From: Pleurodeles waltl
Taxonomy: Eukaryota > Chordata > Amphibia > Caudata > Salamandridae
Length of the DNA: 64,000 nt
Assembly: GCF_031143425.1 (NCBI RefSeq)
Contig: NC_090437.1
Span: forward strand, 847,057,978 to 847,121,977
Direction of reading: 5' to 3'
In this document: positions 54,601-64,000 of the stretch, one piece after another
Layout: each line of letters starts with the position of its first letter
How positions within the stretch are numbered: the first letter of the stretch is position 1
Notes under the pieces: generated by a model
What the model saw: the letters and a program-made list of their open reading frames with translations, nothing else
Databases searched by the model: none
What the model was told of the DNA's origin: nothing
Position numbers and translations under genes: made by a program

Positions 54601-55067
54601 GCCCATCACTGGTGAGAGATGGGAGGGCTGAGCCACTGTGCACATCTGCCCGCAAGAGCTGGCAGACTGAAGTGAGGCTGCCAGCTCCTGCGGCAGCCTG
54701 TGAGTAACACCTGCCTAGGGAGCCTGCAAGGGCAGCTGGGGGTGAGCTCCCAGAGCTGCCCTCCAACGAGGCGCATCACAGGGGGGTGTCCGAGTGGGAC
54801 CAGACGCCGCCAGAGAAAGAAGAACGCGGCACAAGGCCCCCTTCCAACAGTCATCTTGATGTAATCAAAACTATAATACCTAAGCATTTCCTTTAGAAAT
54901 TATAAAAGTGTCTTATTTCCATATAATTTATAGTTAGTGCTCTAAAAAACTGAAATGGAAACTTACGTTCTGAGTTCTAAAATAGGTACAAAGCACTTTT
55001 AAATTAATTGCTATCTTTATGTTTTTTTTAAGCCAGTTGACCACTTCATTATCTGTTACACTAAGAG
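54601..55067. other. no gene seen
   Basis: Nothing recognisable between the minisatellite and the SINE. Confidence 0.4.
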
Positions 55068-55280
55068 GAGAGGATGTGGTATTATGGTTAGAACTGCAGA
55101 CTTTGCAACTAGAGAACTGGGTTTGAGTTTCGATGTCAGCTCAACATCCCATGATTCTGGGCAAATCACGTAATCTCCCCATGCCTAAAACCAAAATGAA
55201 TGTATCCTTATGTAATGTAAATAATGCTCATGTAATGCACTCAATACCTTCGGGTTAAAACAGAAAAAAATAAAAAAACA
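55068..55280 (+). mobile_element. CORE-SINE (MIR-like)
   Basis: A tRNA-related head with A-box-like TATTATGGTTAGAACTG and B-box-like GGGTTTGAGTTTC is followed by the core GGGCAAATCACGTAATCTCC and CCATGCCTAAA typical of MIR/CORE-SINEs. A 3' part follows, ending in an A-rich tail (55260-55280). Transcribed by RNA polymerase III when active and mobilised by an L2-type LINE (family knowledge). Confidence 0.7.
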
Positions 55281-55841
55281 AGTCTTTCACACAAGTTTGT
55301 CTCTGGGCTATACTTTTGGTGATATTTGTGCTACATTTGGGCTATTTTTTCTCTGGTGGCCATATTGGGAGATTATCAAGTTCCCTAGTTTCCTTATTTA
55401 CTGCAATATCCTCAGTAGAAAAGCCTTCAGTTTTCCACTTCAATTCCATCAAGGTGGTGTTCAGATGTGCCACACTTTATGGCAAAAATTAAGAATGCTA
55501 GCACTCTACTTGCTCATTAGAACACTATAGTAAAGCTGCTGATCACCAGGGAGTTACTTGGAGGCTGCTTCTGGTGTTGAAAGTGCATGCTTCGGTCTGC
55601 ATCTCAGAATATTTTAATGAAATAAAAGCAAAAGCTATTTGAGAACTCACATGTCCTAATTTTTCTTTCTACAGCAATAACCATAATTTCTATGACAAAA
55701 TGAACCCCCTTGTTTTGTTCCTTTCTAAATTAAATGCTTTAAGTTTTACCAGTTTGATTCAATCAAGATGACTTCAGGTGTTTCACATTTGTGTCATAAG
55801 TAAAGACTGTTAACCTCTAGTTGTTCTCTAGCAAAGTCTGG
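55281..55841. other. no gene seen
   Basis: Unrecognised AT-rich DNA up to the second duplicate. Confidence 0.4.
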
Positions 55842-57929
55842 TTAGTTAATTTTTGTGGTATGGGTATTAGGTAGTGACAGTATCAGCAGCTTTTAATTAC
55901 TGCATGCCAGTGGAAAGAGTTGATAGATGTTGAGCAAGCTTCTACTTGACGTGTGTGAACATTTTGTCTTAAGCCTTGCTTGCATGTTCAGGTTCAGAAA
56001 AGGAATGGTGGGGTAAGTGAGGTTAAGGCCATGATGAGAGGGTAGTATTATAGGAGGAGAATGTGGTGAGGATTATATATGAGTAGGAGAAGAATAGGGA
56101 AGAATTAAGAGGGAGAAATTGTGAAAGGAGAAGTTGTGGACACAAGGACCGGAAGATGTAGTAAAATAGGAGAGTAAGAGGGAGAGGGACAGAAATAGGA
56201 AGAGAGGAGAATGAGGAAAAAGGAGAAGAAGGATTATAAAAGTGTAGGGTAGAGGGGGAATCAGGGTCAGGAAGGGGGTATGAAATGGGAGAATAGGGAA
56301 GGGAAGGAGACTTTGAAGTAAATATTCTACACACTGCGATGCAACATGAACAGGATAGTAAAGTTAGTGCATGATAAATATTTCTAATTTTAGCAGGTCT
56401 ACGCTTGCATTCCAAAATGGTATGCACATTATTTACATTTACATTGGTGAACCAGAGGATTATGTTCAGTGACAACATGTACCTTAAGAAACATGACACT
56501 GTAATTGGTATCTGGGTTTCTGTGTATTATGCTACCATATCCACAAATGTGATTATGGGAACAGCATGCCTGTTTTGATGACATGACATTTTTGGTTAAG
56601 CCTTTGTTATGAGTAACCCAGATTTGGCTCTGTTCTGTCCCCCTTTCTTCTTACTGACACTGCACGTACCAGTAGGGTGACTGAACAGAATATTAAGTTG
56701 TAAGTATCGTTATACCTAAATATTGTGTCAAGAACAAAATTATTATGTCACAGAATGTCATGTCAAGGATATTATTTTTTTAGTACGTTATATCATCTTA
56801 AGTACTAATTTTTAATATAACTATTTAAATATAGTTCTAAAAAACTACAGTTTTTCAATTCATTTAATACAGCGCTTGATAAAATATTAATGCTAGTATT
56901 GTTAGTCTAAGTGGTGTTTTTATAAAGTGAAAATTGAAAAGTAAAAATGTTTATTTTATTATTAAAATAAAATTCATAATTTAGCAATGTATAATGTTGT
57001 TGGTTTATGTAAGGGTGTATGGTGTACACTACATTAAATTTGTATTAATTTAATGTAATTGCTAATCTTGTATTTTAAAATAAGTATTCAATTCATTGAT
57101 AATTATGTAAATTGTTTTGCTATGTTACATATTTAAACATAATTCATTTTAATATATATTTAATATTTAAAATGTTATAGTGGTAGGCAAATGGGGTGGA
57201 AAGTTAATTAAAATTTAAAAAACGTAATGTTAATTACATTATAATCGCTTGCTGATGATGCAATTGCTTATTATTATGTATATGTATTAGTATTCTTTTT
57301 TTAATTGTTGATTCACTTAAGGTTGTTATTTAAAATTTCATGGTACATTTATATGCTCTCATTTTTGTGAGTTATTAAGATTTTATAAGTGGCTTGTTTG
57401 CTTTGTATGGAAATGTGGTGGGAAGTTTCAAAAATATGTATCAATTGATAATATTTATGTTATTAATTTATAATTTTTTATGTTTTTTTTACATTTGCTG
57501 GCATTGAACATTATTTTAAAGAAAAAACATTCATTTTGTGTTGCATGTTTTAACAGTGATTCATTTAAAATGAATTTTTAATTTATTGTATGTTAGTTAA
57601 TACTTTTTTAATTTATTTAAAAAATGTATTAAAAATGTATTTAAAAAAATAATATTTTATTTAATATGTAAGTTCAGAGTTTCAAGTGTTTACTAATTTG
57701 TAGAGAGGAAACTAAGTTATATTTCAGTTGATTTAATTTTATCACAGTTTTAATTTTATTATGTATTTCTTATTTTGTTACAGTTATGATATTCAATATT
57801 TTTCCATTATTTGATATAGTACATTTTTTATATACATTAAGTATTTCTATATTTCATAAACATTATTAGGATGCATTAAGTTATTTTTTATTCCTTCAAA
57901 ACCCAACAATTTATTTGCTGTTATTTTGA

Positions 57930-58630
57930 TTTGACTGGGAATAGTAAATGTAACCCCTATGGAGTACAAAACGTTCCCTAATGTTGTGTAGATTGGAGTA
58001 CAAATAATACATCTAACCACTATTAAGTTCAACAGTTCATTGACGAGAGTGGGAAGGGTAAATTCTGCAATCCAACATTTTCTCCACTGTTGCTTGGACT
58101 GGAGTGGGAAGAGTAAATTGAACTCCCCCTGCTATCCAAATCCTTCTCTACTGTTGCTTAGGATGGAGTGGGAATAGTAAATCTGACCCCTCTCAAGTCC
58201 ACACCATTTCCTACTGTTGCATAGATTGAAGTAGGAATAGTAAATGTAACCACTCAGCAGTTCAAGACTTCCCCATTGCCTGTTGACACTGGGGTGTGAA
58301 TAATAAATATACCCTCTCTGGTCTCTAACACCTTCCCTAATGTTGCATATATTGGGGTGCTAATAGTAAATCGAATTCCTCTGTAGTCCTACACTTTCCA
58401 TACTGTTGATTACACTGGAGTGGGAATAGTGAATATAATGTCTCCAAAGTCCAACGCTTTCTCTACTGTTGCTTTGATTGGAGTGTGAATGATAAATTTA
58501 ACCCCTCTGAGTCCACCACTTTTGCTACTGTTGCTTAGAATGGAGAGAGAATAACAAATGTAACCCCCTTTGGAGTCCAGCACTTACTATACTGTTTTAT
58601 AGGATGAAGTGGGAATAGCAAATTTAGATA
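57930..58630. repeat. 62 bp minisatellite, copy 2
   Basis: Uninterrupted counterpart of 38120-39020, about twelve units. The position equivalent to the MITE insertion (58436-58442) is intact. Confidence 0.8.
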
Positions 58631-58950
58631 TTGCAAGGTGTCAATTTGTTTTCTATATTTCAATTCTTTTAATAATTGTGTTTTTTTTCTATTTTTACAT
58701 TTTCTATTTTTAGGAAAATCTTTTAATTTAATTTGTTTACAAACATATTTGTTTAATTATGAGTATATTGTTAAATGGTTTTTAACATTGTTTTTGCTGT
58801 TCATAATATTTCCGTAATTATTTAAAACAGTAAATATCGTCATACACTTCATATAAATTAAGAACATATATTTTGTGTATTTAATTTGAAGTTTTGAATT
58901 AACCTATTTTTATTTGTTTCTGTGAATGTTTACAGTTAGAAATGTTTGTG

Positions 58951-58951
58951 A

Positions 58952-59027
<76 letters not shown>

Positions 59028-59037
59028 TATATGTATA
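58951..59037. repeat. expanded TA/TATG microsatellite, copy 2
   Basis: About 87 bp of (TA)n with CATA and GTATA interruptions, against about 32 bp in copy 1. Confidence 0.9.
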
Positions 59038-59617
59038 TGCCTTTATTGGGAGTTTGGCGAAATGGCGCAACCTTACAGGCAACGGTGGCGGAATAGTGAC
59101 TGCCAGATTATGAGTCACAAAACACAAACTGCCAAAATAAAGACACAAAACCAACACAGCCCGGTCAACCCGCAGTGAATGAGTGACTGATCAACTGCCA
59201 GCCCCGCCACGCCGAGACCATTCCGACCATCATAATATGATTCAACCTCCGGCACAGCAGAACATGCACAGCGGAGATCGTATGCGGTTCGCATTGTGGC
59301 AGAACAAAAAGGCACCGCAGAAAGTAGCTAACACCACATTGGCTAGTTCAAATATTTGACACCTGATAACCATACACACATCACACACACCTGACCACGC
59401 TACCATATAACACCCCCCAACAAGCTGTTGCGGCAAACACAATAAGGCATAGCCACACCCGAGTCAAAGCACACAGTGAACACAGCAAGCAAAGATCACA
59501 CAGCACACATTGCACAAAACAACACCGCAGCTCATCAGCACACACAGCCAAACACCCCCACATCACCACACACCCTTTACTTCACTCGACACGCACAACA
59601 CATTCCCACCCCACAAC

Positions 59618-61090
59618 ATGTCACGCCAGAAGCACCCACGGTTCACCGACAATGAGTTGCAGATCATGGTGGATGAGATCATCAGAGTCAAGCCATAGCT
59701 CATGGGTGTCCAGGTACATCAAACATCAAAAGCCAAAAAGACGGAGTTATGGCAAAGGATCGTGGACAGGGCCAACGCAGTCAGCATATACCCACACACA
59801 AGGGAGGACATCAGAAAGAGGTGGAACAACCTCAGGGGGAAAGGTCCGTCCCATGGCATCCAGGCAGAGGATAGCCAGTGAAAAGACTGGTGGTGGTCCC
59901 CCACCACCTCCGCTCCAGCTGACAACCTGGGAGGAGAAGGTCCTGGGTATCATGTATCCTGAGGGCCTGACTGGCATCAGTGGAGGGCTTGACACTGGTA
60001 AGTCAGCAATATCCCCACAACCACCAACCACCCAAGCCCAGCATGCCACCCCACCACTCTCCAACCTACTGCAACCCACCCCACTTACCCCACCCCAAAC
60101 ATCCCGCATTCCTCCTCTGCATGCCACACCACCCCACTCCCACCATCCCTACTCACACACCTCGAATACACGGATGTCAACCACAATGTGAATAACCGCA
60201 GCTCCCACAATCCAATCCAAACCAATGTCTGCGATGCAGCAGCTGTGATTGATATCAATGGGAAACAAGTCGAACCACTGCATGCTTTTACAAGAGGGAC
60301 ACAACAACAACAGTCACACAACTAACATCTACTGTATCCATCCACAGGTACTACTTCCACTGACACCCTGCAGAGGCTTCCAGGCTCAGACAGCCCACCC
60401 CAGGATGAAGGCCCCACTAGATGTCTGGATGAGGACGACTTGCCTAGGCCATATGGGGCCACTGTGCAGTCCACCAATGGCGCACCCACCATGGACACAC
60501 CGGAAGACCCTACACATGTGGCAATAACACCACAGCCATACCCAGAACCCCAAACCTGTGCCCCAGGGACCCATCAATCAGAGTTGCGCCCCGTAGTACA
60601 GCGGCCCGAGTCAAGGGGACCCACCTCAGACAATGACAACCCGCTGCTACTGGGAGTGGGCACACTGTGCCAGGGGCACAGGCACAGAGGAACAGGGGTA
60701 GTGGGAGAGGAACTGTGACACAAGGGTCGGGACAGCCACACCAACTGACTGCCCAGGAGGGCCTCAACCAAGTCCCAGCACACCCATGACACAGTGGCCC
60801 AGAACCTCACCATCATGCAGGACACGCAACGGGTGCAGGGGCAATACCATCCGGAGGCCATGCAACAGTGGCAGGCCCACAATACCACCATGGCCTCCAT
60901 TGTAGGGGTGCTCAAGGACCTGACCACTGTCATGTGTGAGTCCACCACTCACCAGCAGGCCCCTACCACTGGTCACATCTCATCAGAGCCCTGCATGTCA
61001 GTTGCAGCCAGTGCCATGAAGGCCCCGCCACAGGTCTCGCAGGACACGGGCACCCCTACCCCTGTAGCTGGGAAACTCCCACGCAAGTGA
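59618..61090 (+). pseudogene. Harbinger Myb/SANT protein 1, element 4
   Basis: Exons 59618-59997 and 60348-61090. It carries the same TAG in the Myb-like domain as the 39949 copy (59696-59698) but lacks that copy's 7 bp and ~18 bp deletions, so past the stop the frame is longer intact (TSKAKKTELWQRIVDRANAV, then IRKRWNNLRGK). The linker changes frame near 60640 and again before 60790. The C-terminal helix QDTQRVQGQYHPEAMQQWQA is preserved. This copy is closer to the ancestral sequence. Confidence 0.8.
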
Positions 61091-61317
61091 GGACGTCCAA
61101 GTAGACATCCAGCTGGACATTATGCTCAGACCACGACCACCACCAGGAAGAGACCCTCTCCTGAACATTCTCCCTTGTGTGTGACACCCTGTCTACATTC
61201 CACTCTCATATCTCCGTCTACCCATGGCCAGCAGATTGTACCTACAGCTGGCCATAACATTCTGATGATCTCTGCTGCCATGACCCCAATCATCACCCCT
61301 CACACTGGTACATCACA

Positions 61318-61359
61318 AATAAACTGCAACTGAGCACAGTCCATGTCTACATGTTTATT
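61318..61359. promoter_or_regulatory. back-to-back poly(A) signals, element 4
   Basis: AATAAA plus strand 61318-61323 and minus strand 61354-61359, conserved with 41624-41665. Confidence 0.5.
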
Positions 61360-62030
61360 TGTCATGAGAATGTATGTAGGTTGATCGTGGAGCAGGCTGA
61401 ACATATGTGTCAATGGAGGCAACAGCCCAGGCAGGGACCATAGAACACCACTACATTGTCCTGAAAGGAGAGCAAGACAGGGACAATAATCACTGTAGGA
61501 GTCAGGGATGCCAACTCCACACAAATCCACTGTAGGAACAGGTATCCAGGACAGATATGCCACCCAGGTCCACAACCATATGGCCAGTACCAACACACAT
61601 TCACAACACATACTAACCCATTCGTCCCACCCTCACATCGCCGAGCGCCAGACCTGGCCCCATACCCACTGCCACCAACAACAATGTTGTGCTGCCACCC
61701 AATGTCGACTCCCAGGATGTATGCTGCACAGATGCAACAACCCTGTGCAACAACCCTGTGTGGCACACACATAGCACCTGCAGTGGCAACTCATGGAACA
61801 TCCCACATACACATTGGTGACACTAGTGCACCAGCACAACACCTGCCTGACCATAGGCCTGACCTATATACTATGACTACCTCAGTCATGGGCACATGTG
61901 ACACCCCCCAACCCATCCAGAGTCAGATCTGCAACCATTACCGTCAGTGGTCACAGACAACAGGAGGCATCAGGTACAAGGCAAACAGTTGTAGAGGACA
62001 CATATCACCCAGTTTGCACATACCTACATC

Positions 62031-63121
62031 TTAGCCATAGCAATGTAAAATCAGCTGCCCCCTGGAGTCAGCTGCATCCTCATCATCACTCCCCATGTCC
62101 CCTTCATCAGCCACTAGCACAGCTACACCCGCCTCTGCATCCAGCAATAGATTGTGCAGCATGCAGCAGGCCACAATGATCTGGCACACCTTCTGTGGGT
62201 TGTAGAGCAGGGCACCCAGACATGTAAACACCGCAACCTGGCCTTCAGCAGACCAAAGCATCTCTCAATGACCCGTCTGGTACAACTTTGGGCCTCATTG
62301 TAACGGTCCTGTGCAGCTGAGGTTGGATGCCTCACGGGTGTCAGGAGCCAGGGCAGGTTGTGATAGCCAGAGTCTCCTGTGTGCATAGAGGGAAGAGGCA
62401 GATCAGGACCGAGGGGACAATAGGGCAGGGACACAAGGTTGCAGTGAGCTAAGGGGCACACAAGTGCATGGGTACATACTGATGAGCCAGGCCCGGTCCC
62501 TCCGGAGTGGTGCCATCACGTGTGGAATGCTCCTGTTTGGCAGGATGTAAGAATCATGCACAGAGCCTGGGTACTTGGCCGTCACCTGGGAGATGTACTG
62601 GTTCCCGAGACAAACCACCTGCACATTGACCAAATGAAAGTTGTTGTGGTTTCTGTACACCTGTTCATTCCTCCTGGGTGGCACCAGGGCAATGTGGGTG
62701 CTGTCAACAGCACCTATGACATGGGGAACGTGTGCCACAGCGTAGAATGTAGCCTTGACAGTGGGCAAATCTCCACATGGGGGGAACCGGATGTAGCTGC
62801 CCATATGTTTAATCAGAGCACACAATACATTCATCAGGACATTGCTGAACATGGGCTGTGACATTCCACTTGCGAGGCCCACTGTGACCTGGAAGGAGCG
62901 TAAGGCAAGGTAGTGGAGGAACGACAACACCTGGACTGAGGGAGGGTTGGCAATGGGATTGCGTATGGCAGGAACAGATCCGGCTCCAACTGGGCCACTA
63001 GTTCCATTATGGTCACACAGTTCAGGCGATAGGTCTTGATGATGTGACACTCCTCCAGTGTGGCAAGGTCTACTAGGGGCTGTACACTGGTGCATTCCTC
63101 ATCCTCAACCGTTCATAGTAC
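62031..63121 (-). pseudogene. Harbinger DDE transposase, element 4
   Basis: Counterpart of 42323-43412. The exon starts after CCCAG at 63121; the intron 62479-62377 has GTATGT and CACACAG. VIGAVDSTHIAL and YPGSVHDSYIL give the two Asp residues (near 62705 and 62555), and RRVIERCFG gives the Glu (near 62267). The frame change between LEPDLF and AIRNPIAN (near 62970) is shared with the other copy, so it predates the duplication. The C-terminal part is better kept here (ALLYNPQKVCQIIVACCM). Not functional as read. Confidence 0.83.
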
Positions 63122-63488
63122 CTGGGAACAGGGTAGAGGTGTTAACATGTCGTGCAGCATAGACGTATGGCGCACTAAGTTTCACACACATCTCACATTC
63201 CAAATGTGAAATGGTTGCCGCCTGTCTGCATGCATGGGACAGGTGGAAGTGAGATCATCCCGCCGGCCTTACACATCATGGCAGTAGGCGGCCACGACGG
63301 CGTGCTACTCACCATTGGCACACACTGTTGCCAATGGGAGGCATGAGCCAATGGTGATTGGCGCCGGCGGTGACGTCCATGGCGGCCGTGACCGCCATTT
63401 CATGTGCTCATGCTCACTTGACTCCTGAACGTCGTGCACTGAAGACCTCAACTGCACGTGCTGCTGTGTACTGACTCTGGTAGCCAAG

Positions 63489-63932
63489 ATGCCACGTCCA
63501 TCAGGAGACAGGGCCTCAGCCTTCACCCAGGAGGAGTTGGAGTGGCTTGTGGATGGGGTCCTGCCCCTGCAGAAACAGTTGTGTGGGGCACCAAAGCAGC
63601 AGGTGAGTCCATTGTCATTGTCCTGTATGTGAGTTGTGGGAATGGGGGCCTTGGTATGTGGCACTGTGAATGGAGCATGGACATGGGTGAGGGGCTGAAG
63701 GCTATGTTGGCCGACAACGTGTGGGTGTGGAAGTGTGATGTGTGCTGTCCTCTACTATCCCAGGAATGCCACTCTACATGACTGTGCTCTTCTGTCTGTG
63801 TCACCCATGCAGGTTAGCGCCCATCAAAAGAAGGGGATTTGGCGTGCCATCGCCATGCAAGAGCAGACCCTGGGGGTCCATGCCCGATGGAGCACTCACT
63901 GCAGAAAGCGGTGGGAGGACCTGAGATATTAG
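63489..63932 (+). pseudogene. Second Harbinger Myb/SANT protein, element 4 (partial)
   Basis: Exon 1 63489-63602 (MPRPSGDRASAFTQEELEWL, same donor CAG|GTGAGT) and exon 2 from 63813 (VSAHQKKGIWRAIAMQEQTL). The same TAG interrupts it after WEDLRY (63930-63932) as in the 43780 copy. The later exon is outside the window. Confidence 0.7.
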
Positions 63933-64000
63933 GCCCGGAAGACCGCGGAGGCCCAGCTGGGGATGTCTTCCCAACAAGGGAGAGGTACCCATTGGACCCT

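Larger units (their letters stand above)
55842..64000 (+). repeat. large direct duplication, copy 2 (runs off window)
   Basis: Same order and orientation as 36027 onward: AT-rich DNA (55842-57920), 62 bp minisatellite without the MITE (57930-58630), longer TA tract (58951-59037), Harbinger element (59038 on). It continues past the window end. Confidence 0.9.
59038..64000 (+). mobile_element. Harbinger element 4 (second copy of element 3, partial)
   Basis: Left end TGCCTTTATTGGGAGTTTGG preceded by ATA (59035-59037). It holds Myb/SANT gene 1, the convergent transposase and the start of Myb/SANT gene 2 in the same arrangement as 39369-44300. The right end is outside the window. Confidence 0.87.

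Overview
This window looks like intergenic DNA from a very large, repeat-rich vertebrate genome. The mix of element types (abundant PIF/Harbinger transposons with GGCGGT-rich ends, a Gmr1-like Ty3/Gypsy element with a SCAN-like capsid, Penelope-like elements, L2/CR1-type LINEs and a CORE-SINE) best fits a salamander or newt; a Pleurodeles-like newt is my inference, not something the sequence proves. I found no host protein-coding gene, rRNA or functional tRNA. Every coding segment I can recognise belongs to a mobile element, and nearly all are broken.

Layout. 1-4400: two Harbinger copies placed head to head, each with a Myb/SANT gene; the right-hand copy is complete end to end (1447-4400, target duplication ATA) but has no transposase. 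4404-8300: diverged 340-380 bp tandem units (possibly a piggyBac-type element ending at TTAA 6998-7001), then a ~70 bp minisatellite. 8675-15640: a tRNA-like SINE, a Penelope-like reverse transcriptase split at its catalytic motif by a 3.2 kb solo LTR (9869-13100), then two non-autonomous Harbinger-type elements, one of which (14192-14763) is a chain of about a dozen near-perfect hairpins. 16194-23453: a very young LTR retrotransposon on the minus strand with two 2258 bp LTRs that differ at only two sites I could find; it carries gag and protease only. 25815-32385: an old L2/CR1-like LINE with a second LINE (27396-31535) inserted into it; the inner LINE starts with three ~451 bp monomers.

33195-35471: three Harbinger-type elements, including a second hairpin-chain copy. 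36027-64000: a large direct duplication. The block starting at 36027 (AT-rich DNA, a 62 bp minisatellite, then an 8.1 kb Harbinger element) recurs from 55842 to the window end, about 19.8 kb downstream. Between the copies lie a Penelope-like GIY-YIG fragment flanked by hammerhead-ribozyme-like motifs, several small Harbinger-type elements, a pyrimidine-rich tandem array and a CORE-SINE.

The most substantial system is the 8.1 kb Harbinger element (39369-47472; second copy 59038 onward). It has three genes: a NAIF1-like Myb/SANT gene, a DDE transposase on the opposite strand converging on it, and a second, different Myb/SANT gene with a low-complexity Lys/Pro-rich tail. Both copies share inactivating lesions, so the element was already dead before the duplication. 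The small elements that share its 3-bp target duplications and GGCGGT-rich ends were presumably mobilised by related, intact copies elsewhere.
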